Source of the DNA: Candidatus Heimdallarchaeota archaeon B3_Heim
Lineage (GTDB): Archaea; Asgardarchaeota; Heimdallarchaeia; Hodarchaeales; Hodarchaeaceae
Assembly: GCA_003144275.1 (NCBI GenBank)
Contig: NJBF01000015.1
Coordinates: 17,715-81,714, forward strand
Direction of reading: 5' to 3'
DNA length: 64,000 nt
In this document: in pieces, positions 1-8,485 of the stretch
Position numbering within the stretch: position 1 is the stretch's first letter
Layout of the letters: each line of letters begins with the position of its first letter
Translations under genes and position numbers: made by a program
Notes under the pieces: model-generated
Databases searched by the model: none
What the model saw: only the letters and a program-made list of their open reading frames with translations
Told to the model about the DNA's origin: nothing

Positions 1-161
1 TAAAGTTATTCGATGGTAAGATAGGACCATTAAAAGGAATCATGCAAAGAAAATTTGAAGTAAAGTGCTCAGCAAAATCAATGGCTAAATTAATGCGAGC
101 TCTAAAAGCAGCCCAAGAGCTGGTTAAATGTACTAGGATTGAGAATGTAGAATATCCATAA
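1..161 (+). CDS. 3' end of a probable SCP2-like sterol/lipid-transfer protein (partial)
   Basis: Frame 3 is open from the window edge to a TAA at 159-161, giving the last 52 residues of a protein whose start lies outside the window. The run FDGKIGPLKGIMQRKFEV followed by a basic amphipathic helix resembles the C-terminal strand and helix of the SCP2 lipid-binding fold, where the pattern is a G-K-hydrophobic strand then a K-L-rich helix. The stop is 27 bases before the next gene on the same strand, so the two could be co-transcribed. With so little of the protein visible the family name is tentative, but that the frame is coding is fairly safe. Confidence 0.5.
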   Translation, partial: KLFDGKIGPLKGIMQRKFEVKCSAKSMAKLMRALKAAQELVKCTRIENVEYP

Positions 162-188
162 TTGCACCGAGAAGAAGGATGATATAAT

Positions 189-1385
189 ATGTGGGATTTT
201 ACTTCTCCCAGAAAAGTCATTTTTGGTGAGGATGCACTAGAATATCTCTCAGAACAATCTTTCAAGCACGTTTTCGTTGTAACAGATCCAGTAATGAGAA
301 AACTACATTTTCATTTGATAGAAAAACAGCTTAAAGCCATAAATGCTGAAATTACAGTTTTTGATGAGGTTCCAGGTGAACCGACACTTCAAATTGTAGA
401 AAAAGGAGCTAAACTGCTAGCAGAGGTTAATCCTGATGCTATTATCGCTTTTGGAGGTGGGAGTGTAATGGACTCTGCAAAAGGTATGTGGCCGATGTGG
501 GCTTCCCCCCAAGATGGTATGGATGCAATTGAGGGCTTAGATCCCTTTGGTAAGCTCAATCTTCGCGAAAAAACTAGCTGTATTCTTGTAAATATCCCTA
601 CTACTTCTGGAACTGGAGCAGATGTTACATGGTCAACTGTATTGACTGATAATTCAGCAGAAACTGAACGAAAAGCCTCTTTTGGTAATCGTGAATTAGT
701 AGCCGATATCACAATACTTGATCCGATTCTCACGAAAACTTTACCTAGACATCTGATCGCTGGTACTGGTTTAGATGCACTAAGTCATGCCATTGGTGGG
801 TATCTTAGCACTTGGAGTAATGACTTTTCCGATGCGTTTCTAATTCACGCTTTCAAACTTCTGTGGGAAAATCTTACTCTTGCGTATCACCAAGCTGAAT
901 CAGGTGAGGTAGATTTTGAAATTCGAGAAAAGCTTCATAATGCCGCGACAATGAGCGGATGGGGCTTTGGAAATTCCCAAATAATCCTTGGCCACGCATT
1001 GGGACACAGTATTGGAGCAGCTTTCAAAATTCCCCACTCAAAATGCATAGGTACGACATGCTGGTACTCTTTGATGTACAACAAGAACACAGCATCCAAT
1101 CGAATTGCTGAACTAGCCAGAGCAATTGGCTTAAATGGGAATTCAGAAGAAGAATTGACGGAACAGCTAATTTCTGGAGTGAAGGATCTCTTGGGTGAAC
1201 TTGACATGCCTCTTTCATTACAAGAAATGGGAGTGACAAAGGAAAAATATGACTCTGAGATTGAAACAGTCATTGAATACGCGCTTAATGACTCAGGAAC
1301 ACTCTCCAATCCTCGACCTGTCGACTATGAAGATTATGTTAAAATTTTCGAAAAATTATTTCTTGGCAATGAACTGGATTTCTAA
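189..1385 (+). CDS. Iron-containing alcohol dehydrogenase (type III)
   Basis: This is a 398-residue group III, metal-dependent NAD(P) alcohol dehydrogenase, the usual length for the family. The nucleotide-binding loop GGGS is at residues 89-92, inside FGGGSVMDSAKG. The four expected metal ligands are present: D196 and H200 (in GLDALSHA), H269 (in GHALGHSIG) and H283 (in IPHSK). The TTSGTGAD motif near 138-145 is also typical. The ATG at 189 follows a purine-rich AGAAGGA site. Substrate cannot be told from sequence; an aldehyde/alcohol or polyol role would suit the aminotransferase and FGGY kinase downstream, but those genes are separated from it by a minus-strand gene. Confidence 0.9.
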   Translation: MWDFTSPRKVIFGEDALEYLSEQSFKHVFVVTDPVMRKLHFHLIEKQLKAINAEITVFDEVPGEPTLQIVEKGAKLLAEVNPDAIIAFGGGSVMDSAKGMWPMWASPQDGMDAIEGLDPFGKLNLREKTSCILVNIPTTSGTGADVTWSTVLTDNSAETERKASFGNRELVADITILDPILTKTLPRHLIAGTGLDALSHAIGGYLSTWSNDFSDAFLIHAFKLLWENLTLAYHQAESGEVDFEIREKLHNAATMSGWGFGNSQIILGHALGHSIGAAFKIPHSKCIGTTCWYSLMYNKNTASNRIAELARAIGLNGNSEEELTEQLISGVKDLLGELDMPLSLQEMGVTKEKYDSEIETVIEYALNDSGTLSNPRPVDYEDYVKIFEKLFLGNELDF

Positions 1386-1429
1386 GTAATTTATTCCCCT
1401 TAGAATACAGAAGGATATTATAATAACAT

Positions 1430-1918
1430 TTAATTTTTTGAGGATTTTCTTTCTTCTCTAGGGGAAATTAGGTCGAAACCACATCTTGGACAAAAATTCT
1501 CTTTCGTAATCCGATTATTGCATTCTGGACATTTGATAACTCTTAATCTCTCCCTTAATTTATTTATATCTGGCCATTCCTGCGTTTTTCGCGGTTTATA
1601 TTCCATTTTATTTTTAGATATGAAATAGGTGAACTCTTGATCTACCAGCAGAAGTTCGCAATGTTTGCAAAAATAAGCAAGTACCGATGAAAATCTCCCT
1701 TTTCCAATTTTCATTTTTGGTTTGTGGTTTTCCCTCCAGAATCCCTGACCTTCATCAGGTGATGTTTCATTCCATAAAATTTTCCCTTCATATAGGGAGA
1801 AGTATCTAGATTGACTGGGGGAAAAAATAAACCCCGTGTCCATTGTGACACTACAATCAGGACAAATTCTATCTTTACCATTATCTTCATTAGGTTTTAG
1901 AGAATTTTTTTTCGCCAA
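1430..1918 (-). CDS. Zinc-ribbon protein, DUF6487-like
   Basis: A 162-residue basic protein with three CxxC knuckles. CPDC lies near residues 19-22. A central block contains YFCKHCELLLVD near 83-94. The C-terminal zinc ribbon has CPEC followed by CPRCG. The first half, with CPDC followed by a methionine/glycine turn, a tryptophan-rich stretch and then CKHC, resembles the DUF6487 zinc-binding family. It lies between two plus-strand genes. Upstream on its own strand there is an A/T-rich box near 1990-2000 that could be its TATA element. Function is unknown; nucleic acid or protein binding is possible but unproven. Confidence 0.7.
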   Translation of the reverse strand: MAKKNSLKPNEDNGKDRICPDCSVTMDTGFIFSPSQSRYFSLYEGKILWNETSPDEGQGFWRENHKPKMKIGKGRFSSVLAYFCKHCELLLVDQEFTYFISKNKMEYKPRKTQEWPDINKLRERLRVIKCPECNNRITKENFCPRCGFDLISPREERKSSKN

Positions 1919-2140
1919 AATACCACTCCTCGATTTGTATCAATTTCGATTGTTTTTTAAGATTCGTAGTAATTCTGAAAGAAATTAGGAATTTATAAGT
2001 TTATTATAAGCGGAATGTAGTAGTTGAGAATCTCTTCCTCCTTTTGCTTTTCGAGTTTTATGCTCATTCCTGCATTCTACTCAAAACTTTCATCCCCCAT
2101 TAGTTTTTTATTTTTTCAGAAAATACTTACCCTTCAATCT

Positions 2141-2150
2141 AAATATATAC
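2141..2150 (+). promoter_or_regulatory. TATA-like box for the 2168 gene
   Basis: The run aaatatatac lies about 23-27 bases before the ATG at 2168. In archaea the TATA box centre sits about 26-27 bases before the transcription start, so the message would begin at or very near this ATG. That favours 2168 over the upstream ATG at 2024, which would lie before the promoter. Confidence 0.45.
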
Positions 2151-2167
2151 ATTATGGATGGTCTTGT

Positions 2168-2548
2168 ATGGTAAATGAGGATCTGTTGAGAACTCTGTTT
2201 GTAAAAAAATCATTAAAGAATATTGAGGGAGGCTTCCAACTAGAGATGAAGAATCCAATTAGCGATGCCACTATTATCGACGCTATTAAATTTGAGATAA
2301 AAGGAGACGCTATTGAAGGAAAAGAAAAGTATAAAGATTTTGTGGTCGAGATCGGGGGCGAGTCTATTGAAAACAAATCTATTAGCGAACAAAATCCTGC
2401 TGATTTTAGTGTTAAATCTCAGGCCATTCTTCGTTTTAAAAGAGAGCAACCGTTACCTGTTGGGAAATATAAGCTACGATTTACTCAGTTATTAACCGAA
2501 CAATACGGCGATATTCCGTTTTCAATGAAAGAGCGTATTCGTGAATGA
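2168..2548 (+). CDS. Hypothetical protein, probable beta-sandwich
   Basis: A 126-residue soluble protein of alternating hydrophobic and charged strands, ending in a lysine-rich strand (PVGKYKLRFTQ). The frame is open back to an ATG at 2024, but the residues that would be added are low-complexity and the TATA-like box at 2141-2150 lies inside them, so 2168 is preferred. No family was recognised; strand spacing suggests a small immunoglobulin-like or beta-sandwich fold. Coding is supported by length and composition only. Confidence 0.55.
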   Translation: MVNEDLLRTLFVKKSLKNIEGGFQLEMKNPISDATIIDAIKFEIKGDAIEGKEKYKDFVVEIGGESIENKSISEQNPADFSVKSQAILRFKREQPLPVGKYKLRFTQLLTEQYGDIPFSMKERIRE

Positions 2549-2727
2549 CTCTATAAATTTAAGTAACTGTCTATTTCCTTTTTCAGAAATACGGGGGAGA
2601 GATTTCTGCATTTTTGTATTGATTTTAACTGATTATAGATCCCACAGTAGAAAAATTCTTAAGTCAAAAAAGTGGATTCTCTATAACTACTCATCTACTT
2701 TTATTATTAAAAGGCTGGTAAGTAAGT

Positions 2728-4101
2728 ATGGAAAATCAGAAACGCTTATTTAAAGATGAAGAAATTCTTGAGTGGATTACAACCCTAACGGAAGAAGATC
2801 TCAGAACAGTACATAAAAAAAGTCTGGTACCCTTCTATGATCAGGTATTTGTAGAAGGAAAAGGAGTTTATTTAAAGGATCACTCAGGAAAAGAATTTCT
2901 TGATTGTACCAGCCAGGCTTGGACATCTAATATCGGTTTTGCAAATCCTGACGTTGCATATGGAGTATCAGAACAAGTTAAACGACTTACTCATGTACGG
3001 TACGGATTTCCTACCATACCCCGGATTAATTTTATTCACAAACTTGCTTCCATTACCCCTAAAGGCCTGACAAAAATTGCAGTAAATGCCATGGGAGGAG
3101 GCGCGGCAATAGAAGCTGCTCTCAAACTCACAATGATAAATAAACCCGGTGCAGAGACTTTTTATTCCTATACTCGCGGGTATCATGGAAGTTCTTTGGC
3201 AACAATGACTCTCGCTACACGATTTGCTGGAGTTACACGGTTTCGTCCATGGGGATTTGATCGGGTGTCAAAAATTCCTTTTCCCTACTGTTATCGATGT
3301 CCTGTTGGTCAGGAGAATGAAAAATCCTGTAAACTGGAATGTCTTGAGATAGTAAAGCATCTCATTGAATATGGTTCTGTAGACAAAGTAGCAGGAATTC
3401 TCATGGAACCGATTCAAGGTCCAGGTGGACATATTCCTGCTCCTAAGCGTTATATGAAAGAACTAAGAAAATGGACCCAAGCTAATGAAATATTTCTGAT
3501 CTGGGATGAGTCACAGCTCTTTACTCGTATCGGTTATTGGTTCTCTTCAGAATTTTATGACGGGATTAAACCAGATATTACCTGTTTAACAAAAGCTGTC
3601 GGGGGTGGGCTTCCAATGGGTGTCACTATTGCTCGTGAAGATTTAAGTGGTTTTAATTCCGCAGAAGAACATTCTACATTTGGCGCTAACCCCCTTATGT
3701 TTGCCTCAGGGCTTGTATTTTTGAATTATATTGGAAGAGCAAACTTGTTGGAGAATACACGAGAGCAGGGAGCCTATATTACTAAAAAATTATATAGTTT
3801 ACAAAAAGAATCAGAATATATTGGAGATATCAGGTGTCCAGGTTTAATGATAGGTATTGAACTGGTTTTGGATCGAGAAACCAAAGAACCAGCAAATGCT
3901 TTAGCGACGGATCTTATTGAAATTGCTAAGGATGAATATGGGGTCATCTTTGGCTTATCTGCCCCTATTTCGAGTGATTCAGGTTCTTTGTATCGTAATG
4001 TTGTAAAAATTAAACCTCCTCTAACAATTACACAAGAGGATTCAGATCATATAATGGATATATTTGAAAAAGCATTAGAAGAAGCTATTGATTATTTATA
4101 G
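2728..4101 (+). CDS. Class III PLP-dependent aminotransferase
   Basis: A 457-residue fold-type I aminotransferase of the 4-aminobutyrate/acetylornithine family. The cofactor-binding residues are visible: GGG at 123-125, Y151-H153 in a GYHG motif, D260-E-S-Q263 (normally DEVQ) and the Schiff-base lysine K289 in TKAVGGGLP. Unlike many relatives it carries four cysteines, C188, C191, C201 and C205, in a loop after residue 185, which may bind a metal. The FGGY kinase starts 15 bases after its stop, so the two form an operon. The amino donor is unknown; an omega-amino acid is the family norm. Confidence 0.88.
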   Translation: MENQKRLFKDEEILEWITTLTEEDLRTVHKKSLVPFYDQVFVEGKGVYLKDHSGKEFLDCTSQAWTSNIGFANPDVAYGVSEQVKRLTHVRYGFPTIPRINFIHKLASITPKGLTKIAVNAMGGGAAIEAALKLTMINKPGAETFYSYTRGYHGSSLATMTLATRFAGVTRFRPWGFDRVSKIPFPYCYRCPVGQENEKSCKLECLEIVKHLIEYGSVDKVAGILMEPIQGPGGHIPAPKRYMKELRKWTQANEIFLIWDESQLFTRIGYWFSSEFYDGIKPDITCLTKAVGGGLPMGVTIAREDLSGFNSAEEHSTFGANPLMFASGLVFLNYIGRANLLENTREQGAYITKKLYSLQKESEYIGDIRCPGLMIGIELVLDRETKEPANALATDLIEIAKDEYGVIFGLSAPISSDSGSLYRNVVKIKPPLTITQEDSDHIMDIFEKALEEAIDYL

Positions 4102-4116
4102 AACTGTTGTGATTGA

Positions 4117-5715
4117 ATGGTTACAAAGAAGTTTCTAGCTTATGATCTTGGAACAACCAGCACAAAGGCTGTATTAATCTCAAACGATATTGAATTCCTT
4201 GATTCATCAGTAATGGATTATCGGACAATTTTCCCCAAAGCAGGATATGCAGAGCATAATCCTGAAGACTGGTGGCATACTTTAGTAAGTACTACGCAGG
4301 AATTAATGAAAAAAACTGCCACAGATCCTTCTGAAATTAATGCTATTACATTTAGTTCCCAAATGCAAGGATGTCTTCCAGTTGACAAAGATGGTACACC
4401 GTTAATGAACTGTATGATATGGTTGGACGGTCGAGGAGCCGAAATGATGTCCAAACTCTGGCCATGGCCAAGAGTAATGGGATATAATCCCTATCGTTTA
4501 TTTAGAAAGTTTTTAAAAATTACTGGAGGGTCACCTGGGTTAGCAGGGAAAGATATCATCCCTAAAATTCTGTGGCTGCAAAAAAATAATCCCGACCTCC
4601 TTCAGAGGACTTTTAAGTTCTTAGATGTAAAAGATTATGTGATTTATTTGCTTACAGGAGTAATGGCCACCTCAACAGATCTTGCATATATTTGGTGGTT
4701 GATGGACAGTCGGAAGCAAGAAGGGAAACCACGGAATGAATGGTCCCGATCTTTATGTAAAACATTCAAAATCGATATGGAAAAACTCCCTGAGCTCCGA
4801 AAACCTACAGATATTATTGGTTCATTGTCAGAAAAGGCCGCGTTAGAGTTAGGTCTAGTAAAGGGTATACCTGTCGTAAATGGTGCTGGTGATATGACTA
4901 CAGCAGCCATTGGTTCAGGTGCCGTCTTAGATGGAGAACTTCATTGCCAAATTGGGACATCTGGCTGGGTAGCTGGACATGTTTCCGAAAGAAAAGTAGA
5001 TATTAGTCATTATACTGGTTGCACTGGTTCAGCTTTCGCTGATCAATTTTATTTAGTTACAGGACATCAGGAAATTGCTGGTTCAGCACTTGAATGGGTA
5101 AAAAATAATATTCTTTATTTTAAAGAGGAATTACAATCTCAAGAAAAGAAAGATGTTTATGAGATTTTTGATGAACTCGTTTCGGATTGCCCACCAGGTG
5201 GAAAAGCAGCTGGAGGCACAAATTTATTATTTATGCCATGGCTTTATGGAGAAAGATGTCCGTTAGATGATGATCACGTTCGTGGAGGATTAATCAACCT
5301 TTCACTAGACCATGATAGACGCCATTTACTTAGAGCGGTGTTTGAAGGGGTGGCATTCAACGCTCGTTGGGCATTACATACAGTAGAAAAACTTTATTCT
5401 TCTGTAGAATGGCTTTCCATAATTGGAGGAGGAGCCAAATCCGAAGTTTGGTGTCAAATTTATGCTGATATTCTAAATAGAAAAATTAAACGTGTTAAAA
5501 ACCCACAAGAAGCCGGAGCATTAGGTTCCGCGTTAATTGCTAAGATGGCATTAGGAGAAATTCAAAGTTTGGATGAGATTAAACAGTGTTGTCACTACGA
5601 CAAAGAATTTACCCCGAATCCTGAGTATCGTGAGCTGTATGATAATCTTTTTAAAGAATTTAAGAATTTATACAAACAAAATAAGAAATGGTTCAAGAGG
5701 ATGAATAGCAAGTAG
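4117..5715 (+). CDS. FGGY-family carbohydrate kinase (xylulokinase-like)
   Basis: A 532-residue sugar or polyol kinase of the ASKHA fold. The N-terminal phosphate-1 motif is at residues 9-17 (YDLGTTSTK), a substrate-side WLDGR is at 102-106, and the second domain opens with NGAGD at 255-259, where D259 is the expected catalytic base. A C-terminal adenosine motif GGGAKSEVW with ADILN follows. Length and motifs fit xylulokinase-like members, but the family phosphorylates many sugars and the substrate cannot be assigned. It lies 15 bases downstream of the class III aminotransferase and probably shares its transcript. The stop is almost abutted by the convergent GTPase gene. Confidence 0.88.
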   Translation: MVTKKFLAYDLGTTSTKAVLISNDIEFLDSSVMDYRTIFPKAGYAEHNPEDWWHTLVSTTQELMKKTATDPSEINAITFSSQMQGCLPVDKDGTPLMNCMIWLDGRGAEMMSKLWPWPRVMGYNPYRLFRKFLKITGGSPGLAGKDIIPKILWLQKNNPDLLQRTFKFLDVKDYVIYLLTGVMATSTDLAYIWWLMDSRKQEGKPRNEWSRSLCKTFKIDMEKLPELRKPTDIIGSLSEKAALELGLVKGIPVVNGAGDMTTAAIGSGAVLDGELHCQIGTSGWVAGHVSERKVDISHYTGCTGSAFADQFYLVTGHQEIAGSALEWVKNNILYFKEELQSQEKKDVYEIFDELVSDCPPGGKAAGGTNLLFMPWLYGERCPLDDDHVRGGLINLSLDHDRRHLLRAVFEGVAFNARWALHTVEKLYSSVEWLSIIGGGAKSEVWCQIYADILNRKIKRVKNPQEAGALGSALIAKMALGEIQSLDEIKQCCHYDKEFTPNPEYRELYDNLFKEFKNLYKQNKKWFKRMNSK

Positions 5716-5719
5716 GGCT

Positions 5720-6754
5720 TTAATAATGTGAGGCTAATTTTAGAGTTCGAAAATCATCTGGGAATTTTAACTTAAGATAAATCTGAATTTCGGTTTCATC
5801 AATCGTTTCCAAAGCAGAATATTCATCAATAGACGATCGTTGAATTCTCGTCCAATTAAGCAAATCTTTACCAATTTTAAGACTCTTTCTCATTGAATCC
5901 GATTCGTCGACGATTAGAATCACTGAAAAATCAGATTCTTCCACACGGACTAGTTTGTAATGTTCATCTAGTTCTGAGGATCCAGTTCGTTTCATGAGAA
6001 TTTCTCTCACACCTGCTCCTAAAGAGGCTTGAGCAAACGTATTAACTGCAGTAAACATACTTGTTAACATTGATGGATCATATGTGACTTCCTCTTCCTT
6101 TGCACTTGTCCCAACTAGCAGACCTGATTCTGTTTTATAAATACATACATTATAGATGTTGATTTTAGGTAAAATAACTTCTCCTGTTAATGTTTCAATC
6201 AACCAGTCAAAAGCTTGATAGAAATTCACACCAGATTTGGCAGACATATGGAAGATATTTACTGCTTTGAATTGGCCTTTTTGCTGAATTTCGTACAGAT
6301 CAAAATGCTGTAGGAGTAAAACATAAGGATCTACACCAGAGAGATCTGCTTTGTTTGCAGCAAGTAATAAGATCCCATTTGGTTTGATATGGGGAAGTGC
6401 ATTAAATAATGCAGTTTTACTCTCTTCAAATGATTCTGGATTTGAACAATCGACTACAAAGACAATAGCAGATGCAATACGTAGATAATCCTCCCAGATC
6501 ATGTGGAAAGATTCTTGGCCCCCCAAATCAAATGCCTGAAAGGCTACATCACGATATTCGAATTGATCAACGTTTAGCCCCATAGTTCTCGCTGAAGTTC
6601 CATGAAATTCTCCTGTTCGTAACCTTTGTAGTATAGTAGTTTTACCTGCAAACCCTAGACCAATAAAAGTTATTAATTTTTCAGCTATTGGTTCTTTTGA
6701 ATCAATATCTTTAGTCTTCTCTCTTCGTCTGAATAGGCGCTTTAATAAAGACAT
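5720..6754 (-). CDS. Arf-like small GTPase with a C-terminal longin/roadblock-like domain
   Basis: The 344-residue product begins with a basic stretch (residues 1-20), then an Arf/Ras-type G domain. The P-loop is GLGFAGKTT at 32-40, the switch I threonine is in TMGLN near 57-61, DLGGQE is at 76-81, NKAD at 134-137 and SAK at 171-173. The Gly-Gly-Gln order in switch II is the Arf/Sar pattern. After residue 195 comes an extra domain of about 150 residues with alternating strands and helices, similar in pattern to longin or roadblock folds that regulate GTPases. No C-terminal prenylation cysteine is present. The G-domain call is secure; the C-terminal assignment is inference. Arf-like GTPases of this kind are characteristic of Asgard archaea. 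Confidence 0.85.
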   Translation of the reverse strand: MSLLKRLFRRREKTKDIDSKEPIAEKLITFIGLGFAGKTTILQRLRTGEFHGTSARTMGLNVDQFEYRDVAFQAFDLGGQESFHMIWEDYLRIASAIVFVVDCSNPESFEESKTALFNALPHIKPNGILLLAANKADLSGVDPYVLLLQHFDLYEIQQKGQFKAVNIFHMSAKSGVNFYQAFDWLIETLTGEVILPKINIYNVCIYKTESGLLVGTSAKEEEVTYDPSMLTSMFTAVNTFAQASLGAGVREILMKRTGSSELDEHYKLVRVEESDFSVILIVDESDSMRKSLKIGKDLLNWTRIQRSSIDEYSALETIDETEIQIYLKLKFPDDFRTLKLASHY

Positions 6755-6930
6755 AAAAACACTTCAGGGAGTAGTATGCGAGAAAAAGGCGTTCTTTGAA
6801 TAACTTAAACACGCATTTTAGATAAAGGTAACTAGTCAAAATTTCCGGAGACAAAAATCGAATCTAAGAGATTTTTTTGCCTCATTCAATAATAGTAGGA
6901 ATTCTGGACATTTTAAAATATCATTAATCT

Positions 6931-8022
6931 TCAGGTATGGTTCGGGTCGGATTTATCGAAAAATTTAGTAAGTTCAATTCTTTTATCTGAAAGGTCTTTT
7001 TTGTCAATATGAGTATGAAAATAGCTAAAATATTCCGTAAATAGCTTAGTATCTTGTCTTAAATTATCAAGAACATCTTGAACAATGCGTATTTCGTTAT
7101 ATTCCTTCTTTGTAAATGAAAATATGTTCTGATCCAATAATTCATCAAATGTAAGATTATCTGCTAACTCCACATATTTATAAATCGTTTGTTCAAGATG
7201 GGGAATCAAATTCACTGGCTGGGGGAAAAATTGGTGTTCGCTTATTCGTTGCTGGATAACCTTTTTACGTGGAAATTTCTCATAGCCAATTCCATTAACA
7301 TCTAAAATCCTTGCAGCTGCAAGAGTAGTGCCTGTACCAGCAAAAGGATCAAGAACGTTTTTCGCGCCAGTTAACTTAATGCAACGGTAAGGTAGCTCGA
7401 TTGGAAATGGCGCTTCGTGGCCTTTTTTTATTGTGCTCCCAGTTGTACGAGAGTACGGAATGAACCAAACATTTCCCGCATCCCTCAGATCTGATTTTGC
7501 GTATCTTCCAATGTTTGATTTATCTGCATAAGGAATACCAATCGCTTGTGGATTCATCCGATATTTTTTACGGTCTTTAACAAAGACAAAGATGTATTCA
7601 AAGATATTGTTTAATCGTCTACTCCGACCAGACGGTGTATAATGGCCTCTTCCTAAAAAAGATTTCAACCAAATAATTGTTTGAAGACGAAAAAATCCAG
7701 CGTTGGGTGCTAATTCTGCAATTCTATTTGATAATCCCTGGCTATTGGCCGAATCTCCGATATTTAGAAAAAACATTCCTTTAGATGAAAGAACTCTGTA
7801 ACATTCAGACCAAACCTGCAATAGTAGTGCTTCATATTCTGCCTCAGATTTTTGATCATCATAAACGTTACCTTCATCATCTGAATAAACTTTGCTTCGA
7901 TTATAAGGGGGTGAAGTGACAATCACGTCAATAGATGAATCCTTAACCTCTTTCATATCCTCTGAGCTTTTATAGTAAATTATCTGGTTCCCAATCTTGT
8001 CATAATTCGGTTCTGAATCCAT
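6931..8022 (-). CDS. DNA methyltransferase (N4-cytosine/N6-adenine type, TSPPYN)
   Basis: A 363-residue amino-methyltransferase. The catalytic motif IV TSPPYN is at residues 36-41 and the AdoMet-binding motif I DPFAGTGTT at 225-233; catalytic motif before AdoMet motif is the beta-class order. TSPPYN is typical of N4-cytosine enzymes but is also found in N6-adenine ones. Residues 250-363 after the catalytic fold are helical and could read the DNA target. No restriction endonuclease was recognised on either side, so it may be a solitary regulatory methyltransferase, unless the C-terminal tail holds another activity. Confidence 0.87.
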   Translation of the reverse strand: MDSEPNYDKIGNQIIYYKSSEDMKEVKDSSIDVIVTSPPYNRSKVYSDDEGNVYDDQKSEAEYEALLLQVWSECYRVLSSKGMFFLNIGDSANSQGLSNRIAELAPNAGFFRLQTIIWLKSFLGRGHYTPSGRSRRLNNIFEYIFVFVKDRKKYRMNPQAIGIPYADKSNIGRYAKSDLRDAGNVWFIPYSRTTGSTIKKGHEAPFPIELPYRCIKLTGAKNVLDPFAGTGTTLAAARILDVNGIGYEKFPRKKVIQQRISEHQFFPQPVNLIPHLEQTIYKYVELADNLTFDELLDQNIFSFTKKEYNEIRIVQDVLDNLRQDTKLFTEYFSYFHTHIDKKDLSDKRIELTKFFDKSDPNHT

Positions 8023-8485
8023 TTGATCGCCAATTTTTAATTATAAAAAAGAGAAAGAAATGATAGCTTATTTAATTGTTTCACACTAAACACTCCATCT
8101 AGATACATTTAAGTTTTAAAAATACCTTTCTTGGTTTTTAGAATCTGTCCACACTGATTATTTCGATTAGATAAAAATTTTTGGTAGGCTCTCGTTTATA
8201 TTGAATTTTTCCTACACCGCTAATATCTTTTTAAATCAAAGATTAGATAAAAATGCTCATTTTAATTTTTTTTGTGTTGTTGCTAGATTTTATGCATTAA
8301 ATATCAAAAGCTTAATATTTTAGTTTTTTTTTATCGTACATCACACGGAAATCCATTCTGTTTTGCATTACAAGAAAAAACAAGTTCACTTGACCCACTT
8401 TACTCTCATTTATCCTGTTGAATATTTTTTTTCCTTGTTGGCATCAGAAAATTTCCGTCAACCATTTCAAATATCGTGAGAAAAA
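8023..8485. other. AT-rich intergenic region between divergent genes
   Basis: This 463-base gap separates the minus-strand methyltransferase from the plus-strand OB-fold gene. It is very T-rich on the plus strand and has no convincing ORF in either direction. It holds a 14-base direct repeat, gattagataaaaat, at 8165-8178 and 8241-8254, and presumably both promoters. No tRNA-like fold was seen. Confidence 0.5.
8165..8254. repeat. 14-base direct repeat pair in the intergenic gap
   Basis: The sequence gattagataaaaat occurs at 8165-8178 and again at 8241-8254, 76 bases apart. Low complexity makes chance likely, but the pair lies in a promoter-bearing gap and could be a regulator site. Confidence 0.3.

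Noticed and set aside
389..733. Minus-strand ORF of 114 residues inside the iron alcohol dehydrogenase gene
   Set aside because: Fully covered by a gene with complete catalytic motifs; Ser/Pro-rich shadow composition.
2541..2753. ORF of 70 residues between the 2168 gene and the aminotransferase
   Set aside because: Low-complexity, Ser/Ile/Lys-rich, overlaps the start of the aminotransferase, and has no ribosome site.
6940..6960. A ggttcgggtc sequence resembling a tRNA T-arm
   Set aside because: It lies at the C-terminal coding end of the methyltransferase and no matching acceptor or anticodon stems were found.
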